Source: Liolophura sinensis
Lineage: Eukaryota > Mollusca > Polyplacophora > Chitonida > Chitonidae
Direction: 5' to 3'
DNA: 64,000 nucleotides
NCBI RefSeq assembly: GCF_032854445.1
Contig: NC_088305.1
Coordinates: 11,225,606 to 11,289,605, forward strand
This document shows positions 35,401 through 50,400 of the stretch, in pieces; position 1 is the first letter of the stretch, and every line of letters starts with the position of its first letter. The notes beneath the pieces are model-generated. The model was not told the origin of the DNA. It did not search any database and was given only the letters and a program-made list of their open reading frames with translations. The translations under genes were made by a program, and so were the position numbers.

Positions 35401-38400
35401 AGTCACACCTAAGACTTTAAAAAGAGGAAGTTGGAACATCCTCGCTTGGCGTTCAGCATGAAGGGGATAGTGCAACGACTGGTTGACCCATATCAGTATA
35501 ATCCCTTGGACGGGGCGCCTTACTTACCTTCGGTAAGTCGTCTCAGTGAAGCAGCACTAAATAAAAGAGCGGTGGAAATCCGTCCTGCAACAAGGAGGCA
35601 CATTACACATACATGCACCCTAAGGATTCCTTCATCGTCATATGACTGAAAAATTGTTGAGTATGATGTTAAACCCCAAGCACAGGTTCACTCACTCATC
35701 AGCATACTGCCTAAGTTGGGAGCAAAAAATTTGAACGTTTTTAGTAGTGCAGGTCATGTGACTTAGCGATTATATTGGATTTTGTTCAAAATCTTTAAAA
35801 AACTTCCCCATGAGGAAGTCATATTCAGCGTACACAGACTGAGGAGGGCACACCCAGTGCACTAAGACTGAGAAAAACACACCCAGTGTACACACACTGA
35901 GGAAGGCACACCCAGTGCACTCACACTAAGGAAGACATGCAGTGCACTCAGACTGAGGAAGGCACACCCAGTGTACACAGATGAAAGCACACCCAGTGTA
36001 CATAGACAGAGAAAGGCACACCCAGTGCACTAAGACTGAGGAAGGCACATCCAGTGCACTCAGACTGAGGAAGGCACACCCAGTGTACACAGACTGAGGA
36101 AGACACATCCAGTGCACTAAGACTAAGGAAGGCACATCCAGTGCTCTCAGACTGAGGAAGGTACACCCAGTGTACACGAACTGAGGAAGACACATCCAGT
36201 GTACTCAGAATGAAGAAGGCACACCCAGTGCACACAGACTGAGGAAGACACATCCAGCGCACTCCGACTGAGGAAGGCACACCCAGTGTACACAGACTGA
36301 GGAAGTCACACCCAGTGTACACAGACTGAGGAAGACAAACCCAGTGTACAAAGACTAAAGAAGACACACCCAGTGTACACAGACTGATGAAGACACACCC
36401 AGTGTACACAGACTGATGAAAGCACACCCAGTGTACACACACTGAGGAAAACACACCCAGTGTACACACACTGAGGAAGGCACACCCAGCGCACTCAGAC
36501 TAAGGCACACCCAGTGCACTCAGACTGAGGAAGGCAAACCCAGTGTACACAGACTGAGGAAGGCAAAGCCAGTGTACACACACTGAGGAAGGCAAACCCA
36601 GAGTACACAGACTGAGGAAGGCAAACCCAGAGTACACAGACTGAGGAAGGCAAACCCAGAGTACACAGACTGAGGAAGGCACACCCAGCGCACTCAGACT
36701 GAGTAAGGCACACCCAGTGCACACACACTAAGGAAGACATGCAGTGTACACAGACTGAGGAAGGCACATCCAGTGTACACAGACTGAGGAAGGCAAACCC
36801 AGAGTACACAGACTGAGGAAGGCAAACCCAGTGTACACAGACTGAGAAAGGCACACCCAGTGCACTAAGACTGAGGAAGGCAAACCCAGTGTACACAGAC
36901 TGAGGAAGGCAAATCCAGTGTACACAGACTGAGGAAGACACATCCAGTGCACTCCAACTGAGGAAGACACACCCAGTGTACACAGACTGAGGAAGGCACA
37001 TCCAGTGTACACAGACTGAGTAAGGCACATCCAGTGTACACAGACTGAGGAAGACGCATCCAGCGCACTCCAACTGAGGAAGACACACCCAGTGTACACA
37101 GACTGAGGAAGGCACATTCAGTGTACACAGACTGAGCAGGGTACACCCAGTGTACACAGACTGAGGAAGAAACACCCTGTCAGTTATCACGCCCTCTCAG
37201 TTATCATACCCTCTCAGTGATCATTCCCTCTCAGTTATCATGCCTTCTCAGTTATCATGTGCTCTCAGTTACAATGCGCTCGGTTATCATACCCTCTCAG
37301 CTCTCGTGCCCTCTCAGTTATCATGTAGTCTTAGTTACCATACAATCTCAATTATCATGCGCTCTCAGTTATCATGCACTCCAAGTTATCATGCATGATC
37401 AGTTATCATGCACTCTCAGTAATCGTGCCCTCTCAGTTATCATGCTCTCTCAGTAATCGTCTCCATTACCACACCCTCTCGGTTATCACACCCTCTCAGT
37501 TACGATGCATTCTCAGTTTTCATGCACTCTAAGTCATCATGCTCTCTTAGTTATCGGGACCTCCGTGGCTCAGTCGGTTAGTGCGCTAGCGCAGCATAAT
37601 GACCCAGGAGCCTCTCACCAATGCAGTCGCTGTGAGTTCAAGTCCAGCTCATGCTGGCTTGCTCTCTGGCCGGAAGTGGGAAGGTCTGCCAGCAACCTGC
37701 GGATGGTCGTGGGTTTCCCCCGTGCTCTACCCGGTTTCCTGGCCGCCGTCGTATAAGTGAAATATTCTTGAGTACGGCGTAAAAACACCAATCAGATAAA
37801 TAAATCAATCTTAGTTATCATGCACTCCCAGTAATCATGCCCTCTCAGTTATCATGCACAGATGTGGCATACTCACGTCAGATTGTTGATGTTTGTAGGG
37901 TTAACATTATCTCCACCCAGCACAGTCTGTATTTCTGTGGCCAGCTTTTCCTGAGCATCTTGGTCACAGGCCAGGAAGTACAGAGCCCAAGTCAGCACTT
38001 TGAGAGAGAACAGGGTTAAACATGCATTACAGTTTTATACTGCAATTCTACAAAACTTTTCGGCAAGTTAATGCTTACTTTGACGAAAGAAAATTTTAAT
38101 TACATGGGTGATTTGCACTCAATTTTGCGAAATCAAGTAAAAGGTTAGATCGAATTTAATCCAAGAAGGGTAACCCCCAGCAAGTCTTTATACAGTACTC
38201 TCAATGTGAGTATCATTAAAACTGGCCCAGTAATAGCTGGAGACAACAACAGGGAAATAAAAGTGGAACATCCCAATGAAGGGAGATAATTCAAATAAGG
38301 GGGGATAACTCAAATAAAGGGGGATAACTCAAATAAAGGGGGATAACTCAAATAAACACTGTCTGCATATTCTCACACAATCTCAATCTCCTAAGAAGAT

Positions 38401-41400
38401 AGTACAGAAGTTCTGAAACATCACAGGACACGTGGAATTTGAATTTTCACACTTTTTATTTCTCTCACAAAACAAGCCAGTAACAAAATTATGCACATAT
38501 AACATCTGATTGGCTGAGAGTTCATACAGGTTGACTTGCCCATAAAACACAGAATACAATTAATGCCGCCTTACTTCAATAATAATAATTAAGATCTGGG
38601 ATTTAAATTTCACACTTTTTCCCACCAAACAAGCCAGTAACCCTGTTACACACCTGTAGCATATTAGTGCATACCTACAATGCAGGTAATTTCTGACTGA
38701 ATGAGAGACTGTACTTACTGTTTCCTGTGGTGTGGAACCCACCAATCATATAGCTGAGGCCGTCGGCAAAGACACGATCCAGGTTGATGGGCGAGTCCAG
38801 GGACATGAGGTAGTCTATGAACAGAACCTTGTCATCCCTTGCCCTCTCCAACTGCTTATGCTGAATTACCTCCTCAACAATTCTGTATATTGTAGATTTC
38901 CCTGTCAACAATTGTCTACATTGTATATCCCTGTCAACAAATCTGTACATTGTTGATTTCTTTATCAACAATACAGTACCATATAGATTTCCCTGTCAAC
39001 AATTCAGGACACTGAAGATTTCCCTGTAAACAATTCTGTATATTGAAGATTTCTCTGTCAACAATTCAGTATATTTTAGATCCCTGTCAACAATTCTAAA
39101 CATTGTATATTTCTCTTTTAACAAGTTCTCACATTGTAGATTTCCCTGTCAACAATTCTACACATTGTATATTTCCCTGTCTACAATTCTGTACATTGAA
39201 GATTTCTCTGTCAACAATTCAGTACATTTTAGATCCCTGTCAACAATTCTGTACACTGAAGATTTCTCTGTCAACAATTCAGTACATTTTAGATCCCTGT
39301 CAACAATTCTGTACACTGAAGATTTCTCTGTCAACAATTCAGTAAATTTTAGATCCCTGTCAACAATTCTATATTTCCCTGTTAACAAATCTGTACATTG
39401 TGAATTTCCCTGTCAACAATTCCGCACATTGTATATTTCCCTGTCAAAAATTCTGTACAGTGAAGATTTTTCTGTCAACAATTCAGTACACTGTAGATCC
39501 TAGTCAACAATTCCACACTTTGTATATTTCCCTGTCAACAAATCTGTACATTATTGATTTCCCTGTCAACAATTCTATGCATTGTAGATTTCCTTGTCAA
39601 TAATTCTGTACACTGTAGATTTCCCTGTCAACAATTCTGTGCATTGTACATTTCTCTTCTTTACATTGTAAGTTAACCTGTCAAGTATTCTGCACACTCT
39701 AAATTTCTCTTTCAAAATACCTCTATACTGTAGATTTCCCTGTCAGCAACTGTGTTGACCTTATATTTCCTTGTCTACAATCATGTAGAATAATTATAGC
39801 GTAGAATTTTCAATAGAAATAATAAAGACTGAAGAAGTTTTACTGCAGGAAATAAAATACTATACAAGTTTCATTATAGAAAAAAATTTCTTTTTTCACA
39901 TTCCCACATGGCAAGGAAAGAAACTGTCAAGAAAAATGGGTCAGAGGTTCAATAAAAATTCTACAAATACATTAGAAAATATTCATACCTGTATATACTG
40001 GAAATAACCTAAACTTCCACCAAAGAGTACATTTTTAGGAACCATTATATTTCAGTAAATATTCATTTTTTCCAGCAAAATAGCATCCTGCATTCCAAAC
40101 AAACCTTATAACACCTTTAATAAAGATCAGCAGAACTCTCAAAATCCGGCAAGACGTGCAACCTGGGATAAGAATAGACGTCCATGTTAATCCCAGGTGC
40201 AACTTAGTTGTGGGAGAAATTTTAGGGAATTTACCATATCTTTGAAATGCTTACCTGTCTGAAACCTTTTGTACCTGTCAGTTCCTGGCTCAGGGAAACC
40301 CACTGTAAGAGACACCTCCATCACCTCCCAAACCTGTTAGGTAATACGGTGAAAGGATTGTGAACCAAGGAATGGGATTGTGGACAGAGACATGGGATTG
40401 TTGGTCATAAAACAGAAATGTGGACAAAGGAACAGGGGTGTGGACAATGAAACAGCACTGTAAACAAAGGAACAGAAATCTGGACAAACGAACAGGAATA
40501 TGAACAATGCAACAGCAACCGTGAACTAAAGAACAGCAATGTGAACAAGTGAACAACAATGGGGAAAAGGGACAGCATTATATTTAATAAGAAGTATAGG
40601 AAATGAACAGCAGTGTGAACAAAGAATCATGAGGGGGAAAAACATCAATGTAAACCAAGGAAGAGGAATATGAACAATAGAACAGCAACTGTGGGCAATA
40701 GAACAGACATGTAAACAATGGGACAGCAATGTGAACAACGTAACAGCAAAAGAGAAGAAAGGAACATCAAATGTGACAAAAGTAACAGTAATTTGAACAA
40801 ATAAATACAGCTGTGAACAAAGGAATAGGATAGTGCACAAATGGGAATAGATGCGTAATGTTTATAATGAAAATAAACACAACTGTGAACAAAGGAATAC
40901 AATTACATAGAAAGGAACAGAAATGTTTCTCCAAAGAACAGAAACTGAACAACGGAGCACAAATAGGAACAAAGGTATACTGAGAGGGAAATATACAAAG
41001 AAATCACAGATGTGAAGAACAGATGGTTCAGGCAGCACCAGTAGCTCACCATATTAGGCACACAGTTTAAACTTGCGACTAAATTTTCACAGGCTGCCGC
41101 TACAAAATAAATAGTGATGCTTTGATATACACGTACTAGCCTAATGAACAACCAGCAAGTACATGATCTTTAAATGAAGACAAATAGCTGTTTGCTTAAC
41201 AAACATGTATCGTGTTTTTTTTAATCCCATGCAAACTGTGCAAACCTGACTTCACCATCATCGCAGAAAACAGAACAAAAGTTCAAATTATATCAAGGCA
41301 GTTGTAATTTCGATCAAAAAAAAAAGAAAGAAAAAAAAGATCAACCAAACAGCTTGAAGTGCCGACTTTATCGCTATAGACCTATCTTTATTAACATATG

Positions 41401-44400
41401 AACCAAGTTTCATTTTCATTTTCAATTGATTGGTGCTTTACGCCGTACTCAAGAATATTTGACTTACCCAATGGCGGCCATAAAAATGCTGGGAGAAAAC
41501 CTAATATAGAGGCCATGATTAAAGTTGTGACAGTACATACCAGGTCATAGCTATTCTGTAGACGGTTAATGTTTTCACTGTCTTTAAAGCATTCTCCAAA
41601 AGCCGTCAGGGCAATGGCTTTGATTGCCAGGTCTATCATGTGCTTCTGAAGTGGAATTTGGTCATCAGTGTTACTGGACGCATCCCACTTCAAGGATACC
41701 TCCTCAGCCACCTGGTTGGAGAATCAAGAAACAACGGAAAAAGGGTAAAATCCACAAACAAGGGAACTCATAGCCACAAATCTTTATAGCAAACAAATAG
41801 TTTTTGAATTGTTTTTAATCATCAATCATTCATTTAATAATATTTTTGATTGGAATTTTATGCCGTACTCAAGAATATTTCACTTATACAATGGCAGCCA
41901 GCATTATGGAGGGAGGAAACCAGACAAAGCCTGGGGTAAACCCATGACCACAGACAAGTTGCTGGAAGACCTTCCTGCGAATGACCATTAATACATGTAG
42001 CAGTGATCCGTCCAGATTTTTGTTGAATATCTTCTTGCTTAAACGAAGGAACTTTTTTGGAATATTGTTTAATCAAAACTTTTACTTAAATGTTTGGTTG
42101 TTTCTCAAGTTCCTTTTAGGATGTGTCCTAATTAAGTGGTCAGCCGTCAAAAGTGATTGCTGTCAACACAACTCTGGGGTGGGGGAGAGAGTGCATTCCA
42201 GGCAGGAGAGGGAAGTGGGAGGTTAAGCTGGTCACGAGTTCAGAGTAAGTTCATCGATGATGTCACTTTCAAAGATGCAACTGTAAGCAAGAAATCACAA
42301 CAATATGCATGAAATAAAAGGGTTATTATGATACAAACATGCCTTAAAAATTTTTTTTTCATTTTTTGGCATAACTTTTTTCATATCCATTAAAACCACA
42401 ATCTTCGTTTTTAAAGTTCCATTTCATGTATGCTTAACCAGATGGTGTCCAATGAAAGTTGCCCATGCACCTATATTACCTTCTGGAATGAGCTGTAATA
42501 CTGGCTAATGGCTGCGTGACTGAATGCCTTATCGTAGACACGACGTCGTCTTCTCCCCTCTTCGTAGTTAGCGAACTGGATACTGTCTGCCGTGATCAGT
42601 GGTTCAAACAACTTAAACAGCTCCGCTGCAGATGACCAACATATAGGGCAACAATTTACATTATAATAATTTGGGCAAACATTTTTTTAATGTTTAAATT
42701 AAGGGGTCTTAATTTAGGCATGCATTAATCTTTAAGGCACATTTTTACTCATTTGGAGGTCAATTAATAGGTTGACCGTGTCATTAACTTGTAAGTTTGG
42801 TAGAAGACAGGAATATCTTTGGTTCCTACAATTGATTGAAATGAAAAATATCAGGCTTTTCAAACAGTTAATTTGGGCGCTTCATATTTTGGGCACACCC
42901 TCTACCATCATGGAAAGGCGTAATCCAAAGCCCTGACATAGATGAAACATCATTTGGTCGATCACCACATTAGGGTTTAGGCTGAACAATTGCCAATTTA
43001 GCCATGGTTTCATGCAGGCATAATCGTTCATTTTTATTCATTTGATCAATCATATAGTACAACACCAATGGGTTATAAAGGGAAACCAGCCACATGTTAC
43101 ACTAGTTTCCTGTTTCATTTCTTTCTTCAATTATGTTTTGCTTTTCTTATGGTGAAAAAATACATTTGCGGTCTGTCAAAACTGTTACACCCTAAACACT
43201 TATGTTATGTGGTTTGTCAAAACTGTTACACCCTAAACACTTATGTTATGTGGTTTGTCAAAACTGTTACACCCTAAACACTTATGTTATGTGGTTTGTC
43301 AAAACTGTTACACTCTAAATAATTATGCGGTCTGTCAAAACTGTTACACAAAATATACTTACGTGGTCTGCCAAAGACTTGGACCAGATTCTTGAAGATG
43401 GTGGGTGATGCTACACTGACGACGTGCTGCTTGCCCCACCAGAATCCAGCGATTGGTCCATATTGTTTGTGTAACACCATCAGAAACTGGTGCAAACTGC
43501 CCGCAGTGGCAACGTCCACCAAATTGCCCTGACTGCAAATATAGATGTGTATATAACGATGCAGGCTATGTGTTTAGATTGCCAGTATTAAGTTGCACTC
43601 TTGTAGGCACCAATAAATGTAGTAAATATGGCAACGTTGTTGCTCCAAAAAATTAAAAGTAAAATTTATGAAACTGTAATTTTTTATATCAAGTTTTCAT
43701 GACTGAAGTCTTGGCGATGATAAACAGAAACAGCCCTCTGACGAGCAACACATATAAATGGTGTTTTGAACGCAATTCATCGCAAGAAATACAGCTATTA
43801 CATGCGCCTTGATCAAGCAAGTCAAATCTGACCACCAAATTAAAAGAAAAGACAACAAATAGTCATTAGGAAGAGCGGTGGGAAGACCAAAATGGCCGCA
43901 GCCATTTTTCTTCTGACGTAGCTTGGTAGATGTAAACCTATAAATCAGCTTTTACATAGGAAAGTTTATACGATTCCACAGAATGTGCCAATATAGAACA
44001 ACCAGAAATATGGCGTTGCGTCACACATGTACAAATGGTTGAAAAGCAAAAACATTGTTCAGGTGAGGTATGCAGAAATAGACATGCTCTTGGGTTGTTA
44101 CAGATCAAATAACTCACGCCTGACTTGATAAAACTCATAACACGATGATACTTTTTATTGCCTGAATGGGTGCAATTTTGATTACTTATTTTGAACAGCT
44201 ATATCTCAGTTGTGCAACATCAAAAAAATAAAAAGTTGTTCTTTTTAACCTTCCTGTGGAATACCTTTTCTATTCATGTATACATTTGGTTAAGTGTTTA
44301 CTTTGAAACTTTCTTTATCACTGCTTTACACATTTGGTCAGAAGATCTCTTTTCAAACTTCCTGTGGGATACTTTGTCTATGCATATATACAGTGTTGAC

Positions 44401-47400
44401 TTTTAAACTTTCTGTGGGATACTTTGTCTCTGCATTATTATATACAGTTGGTCAAGTGTTGACTTTTAAACTTCCTGTGGGATACTTTATCGCTGCATTA
44501 TTATATACAGTTGGTGAAGTGTTGACTTTTAAACTTATTGAGCAATACTTCATCTCTGTATTATTATATACTTTTGGTCAAGTGTTGACTTTTAAACTTC
44601 CTGACGGATACTTTATCCCTGCATTATTATAAACAGTTGGTCAAGTGTTGACTTTTAAACTTATTGAGGGATGCTTTATCTCTGCATTATTATAAACAGT
44701 TGGTGAAGTGTTGACTTTTAAACTTCCTGTGGGATACGTTGTCTATGCATAATTATATACAGTTGGTAAAGCGTTGATTTTTAAACTTCCTGCGCGATAC
44801 TTTTCTCTGCATTATTATATACATTTGGCGAAGTGTTGACTTTTAAACTTCCTGTGGGATACTTTGTCTATGCATTATTATATACAGTTGGCGAAGTGTT
44901 GACTTTTAAACTTCCTGTGGGATACTTTATCGCTGCATTATTATATACAGTTGGTGAAGTGTTGACTTTTAAAATTATTGAGCAATACTTCATCTCTGTA
45001 TTGTTATATACTTTTGGTCAAGTGTTGACTTTTAAACTTCCTGAGGGATACGTTATCTATGCATATATACATTTGTTTAAGTGTTGACTTTTAAACTCAT
45101 TGAGGGATACTTTATCTGCATTATTATATACAGTTGGTCAAGTGTTGACTTTTAAACTTATTGAGGGATGCTTTATCTCTGCATTATTATAAACAGTTGG
45201 TGAAGTGTTGACTTTTAAACTTATTGAGGGATGCTTTATCTCTGCATTATTATATACAGTTGGTGAAGTGTTGACTTTTAAACTTCCTGCGCGATACTTT
45301 GTCTCTGCATTATTATATACAGTTGTTGAAGTGTTGACTTTTAAACTTCCTGTGGGATACTTTGTCTATGCATAATTTTATGCAGTTGGTGAAGTGTTGA
45401 CTTTTAAACTTCCTGTGGGATACTTTATCTCTGTATTATTATATACAGTTGGTCAAGTGTTGACTTTTAAACTTCCTGTGGGATACTTTGTCTATGTATA
45501 ATTATATACAGTTGGTGAAGCGTTGACTTTTAAACTTCCTGTGGGATACTTTATCTCTGTATTATTATATACAGTTGGTCAAGTGTTGACTTTTAAACTT
45601 ATGGAGGGATGCTTTATCTCTGCATTATTATATACAGTTGGTGAAGTGTTGACTTTTAAACCTCCTGTGGGATACTTTTTCTATGCATAATTATATACAG
45701 TTGGTGAAGCGTTGACTTTTAAAATTCCTGTGGGATACTTTGTCTATGCATTATTATATACAGTTGGCGAAGTGTTGACTTTTAAACTTCCTGTGGGATA
45801 CTTTATCGCTGCATTATTATATACAGTTGGTGAAGTGTTGACTTTTAAACTTATTTAGCAATACTTCATCTCTGTATTATTATATACTTTTGGTCAAGTG
45901 TTGACTTTTAAACTTCCTGAGGGATACTTTATCTATGCATATATACATTTGGTTAAGTGTTGACTTTTAAACTCATTGAGGGATACTTTATCTGCATTAT
46001 TATATACAGTTGGTCAAGTGTTGACTTTTAAACTTATTGAGGGATGCTTTATCTCTGCATTATTATATACAGTTGGTCAAGTGTTGACTTTTAAACTTAT
46101 TGAGGGATGCTTTATCTCTGCATTATTATATACATTTGGTGAAGTGTTGACTTTTAAACTTCCTGTGGGATACTTTGTCTATGCATAATTATATACAGTT
46201 GGTGAAGTGTTGACTTTTAAACCTCCTGTGGGATTCTTTTTCTATGCATAATTATATACAGTTGGTGAAGCGTTGACTTTTAAACTTTCTGTGGGATACT
46301 TTATCTCTGTATTATTATATACAGTTGGTCAAGTGTTGACTTTTAAACTTATTGAGGGATGCTTTATCTCTGCATTATTATATACAGTTAAAGTGTTGAC
46401 TATTAAACTTACTGTGGGATACTTTATCTCTGCATTATTATATACATTTGGTGAAGTGTTGACTTTTTTAACTTCCTCTGGGATACTTTGTTTATGCATA
46501 TACGCATTTGGTCAAACTTTTCTTTTAAGAATTCCAGGAATTCACCAGTAAAATGGGTACAGGTATGCCAAACAATTCTTACATGTATATTACAGATTCA
46601 CTTACCATTCAGCTCATTTTTAAACTTCCTGAGGGATACTTTGTCCATGCATTATTATATACAGTTGGCGAAGTGTTGACTTTTAAACTTCCTGTGGGTT
46701 ACTCTATCTCTGTATTATTATATACAGTTGGTAAAGTGTTGACTTTTAAACTTCTTGTGGGATACTCTATCTCGGTATTATTATATACAGTTGGTCAAGT
46801 GTTGACTTTTAAACTTCCTGTGGGATACTTTATCTCTGCATTTTTATATACAGTTGGTCAAGTGTTGACTTTTTTAACTTCCTGAGGGATACTTTGTTTA
46901 TGCATATACGCATTTGGTCAAACTTTTCTTTTAAGAATTCCAGGAATTCACCAGTAAAATGGGTACAGGTATGCCAAACAATTCTTACATGTATATTACA
47001 GATTCACTTACCATTCAGCTCGTTTTTAAACTTCCTGAGGGATACTTTGTTTATGCATATACGCATTTGGTCAAACTTTTCGTTTAAGAATTCCAGGAAT
47101 TCACCAGTAAAATGGGTACAGGTATGCCAAACAATTCTTACATGTATATTACAGATTCACTTACCATTCAGCTCATTTTTAAACTTCCTGAGGGATACTT
47201 CGTCTATGCATTATTATATACAGTTGGCGAAGTGTTGACTTTTAAACTTCCTGTGGGATACTCTATCTCTGTATTATTATATACAGTTGGTAAAGTGTTG
47301 ACTTTTAAACTTCCTGCACGATACTTTTTCTCTGCATTATTATATACAGTTGGTCAAGTGTTGACTTTTAAACTTCCTGTGGGATACTTTATCTCTGCAT

Positions 47401-50400
47401 TATTATATACATTTGGTGAAGTGTTGACTTTTTTAACTTCCTGAGGGATACTTTGTTTATGCATATACGCATTTGGTCAAACTTTTCTTTCAAGAATTCC
47501 AGGAATTCACCAGTAAAATGGGTACAGGTATGCCAAACAATTCTTACATGTATATTACAGATTCACTTACCATTCAGCTCGTTTTTAAACTTCCTGTGGG
47601 ATACTTTATCTCTGCATTATTATATACAGTTGTTGAAGTGTTGACTTTTAAACTTCCTGTGGGATACTCTATCTCTGTATTATTATATACAGTTGGTAAA
47701 GTGTTGACTTTTAAACTTCCTGCACGATACTTTATCTCTGCATTATTATATACATGTGGTCAAGTGTTGATTTTTATACTTATTGAGGGATGCTTTATCT
47801 CTGCATTATTATATACAGTTGGTCAAGTGTTGACTTTTTTAACTTCCTGAGGGATACTTTATCTCTGCATTATTATATACAGTTGGTCAAGTGTTTACTT
47901 TTAAACTTCCTGCACGATACTTTTTCTCTGCATTATTATATACAGTTGGTCAAGTGTTTACTTTTAATCTACCTGTGGGATACTTTGTCTCTGCATTATT
48001 ATATACAGTTGGTGAAGTGTTGACTTTTAAACTTCCTGTGGGATACTTTGTCTCTGCATTATTATACACAGTTGGTCAAGTGTTTACTTTTAAACTTCCT
48101 GCACGATACTTTTTCTCTGCATTATTATATACAGTTGGTCAAGTGTTTACTTTTAAACTTCCTGTGCTATACTTTTTCTCTGCATTATTATATACATTTG
48201 GTGAAGTGTTGACTTTTAAACTTCCTGTGGGAAAGTTTGTCTCTGCATTATTATACACAGTTGGTCAAGTGTTTATTTTTAAACTTCCTGTGGGATACTT
48301 TGTCTCTGCATTATTATACACAGTTGGTCAAGTGTTGACTTTTAAACTTCCTGTGGGATACTTTATCTCTGTATTATTATATACAGTTGGTCAAGTGTTG
48401 ACTTTTAAACTTCCTGTGGGATACTTTGTCTCTGTATTATTATATACAGTTGGTCAAGTGTTGACTTTTAAACTTCCTGTGGGATACTTTGTCTCTGCAT
48501 TATTATACACAGTTGGTCAAGTGTTTACTTTTAAACTTCCTGCACGATTATTTTTTTCTGCATTATTATATACATTTGGTGAAGTGTTGACTTTTTTAAC
48601 TTTCTGAGATATACTTTGTCTATGCATATACGCATTTGGTCAAACTTTTCTTTCAAGAATTCCAGGAATTCACCAGTAAAATGGGTACAGGTATGCCAAA
48701 CAATTCTTACACGTATATTACAGATTCACTTACCATTCAGCTCATTTTTAAACTTCCTGAGGGATACTTTGTCTATGCATTATTATATACAGTTGGCGAA
48801 GTGTTGACTTTTAAACTTCCTGTGGGATACTCTATCTCTGTATTATTATATACAGTTGGTCAAGTGTTGACTTTTAAACTTCCTGTGGGATACTTTATCT
48901 CTGCATTATTATATACAGCTGGTCAAGTGTTGACTTTTTTAACTTCCTGAGGGATACTTTGTCTATGCATATACGCATTTGGTCAAACTTTTCTTTTAAG
49001 TTTCCAGGAATTCACCAGTAAAATGGGTACAGGTATGCCAAACAATTCTTACATGTATATTACAGATTCACTTACCATTCAGCTCATTTTTAAACTTCCT
49101 GAGGGATACTTTATCTCTGTATTATTATATACAGTTGGTGATGCGTTGACTTTTAAACTTCCTGCGCGATACTTTGTCTCTGCATTATTATATACAGTTG
49201 GTCAAGTGTTGACTTTTAAACTTCCTATGGGATACTTTATCGCTGTATTATTATGTACGGTTGGTCAAGTGTTGACTTTTAAACTTCCTGAGAGATACTT
49301 TGTCTCTGCATTATTATATACAGTTGTTGAAGCGTTGACTTTTAAACTTCCTGTGGGATACTTTATCTCTGCATTATTATATACAGTTGGTCAAGTATTG
49401 ACTTTTTTCAACTTCCTGAGGGATACTTTGTCTATGCATATACGCATTTGGTCAAACTTTTCTTTTAAGAATCCTAGGAATTCACCAGTAAAATGGGTAC
49501 AGGTATGCCAAATAATTCTTACATGTATATTACAGATTCACTTACCATTCAGCTCATTTTTAAACTTCCTGTGGGATACTTTTTCTCTGCATTATTATAT
49601 ACAGTTGGTCAAGTGTTGACTTTTAAACTTCCTGCGCGATTCTTTTTCTCTGCATTATTATATACATTTGGCGAAGTGTTGACTTTTAAACTTCCTGAGA
49701 GATACTTTGTCTATGTATTATTATATACATTTGGCAAAGTGTTGACTTTTAAACTTCCTGTGGGATACTTTATCTATGCATTATTATACAGTTGGTCAAG
49801 TGTTGACTTTTTTAACTTCCTGAGGGATACTTTGTCTATGCATATATGGATTTGGTCAAACTTTTCTTTCAAGAATTCCAGGAATTCACCAGTAAAATGG
49901 GTACAGGTATGCCAAACAATTCTTAGATGTATATTACAGATTTACTTGCCATTCAGCTCATTTTTAAACTTCCTGAGGGATACTTTGTCTATGCATTATT
50001 ATATACAGTTGGCGAAGTGTTGACTTTTAAACTTCATGAGAGATACTTTGTCTATGTATTATTATATACACTTGGCAAAGTGTTGACTTTTAAACTTCCT
50101 GAGGGATACTTTATCTATGCATTATTATACAGTTGGTCAAGTTTTGACTTTTTTAACTTCCTGAGGGATACTTTGTCTATGCATATATGCATTTGGTCAA
50201 ACTTTTCTTTCAAGAATTCCAGGAATTCACCAGTAAAATGGGTACAGGTATGCCAAACAATTCTTACATGTATATTACAGATTCACTTACCATTTAGCTC
50301 ATTTTTAAACTTCCTGAGGGATACTTTGTCTATGCATTATTATATACAGTTGTTGAAGTGTTGACTTTTAACCTTCCTATGGGATATCTATGCATAATTA

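Noticed and set aside
37556-37660. tRNA gene (A and B boxes present)
   Set aside because: It is the head of a SINE: body, conserved tail and target-site duplication follow, and the cloverleaf is not preserved.
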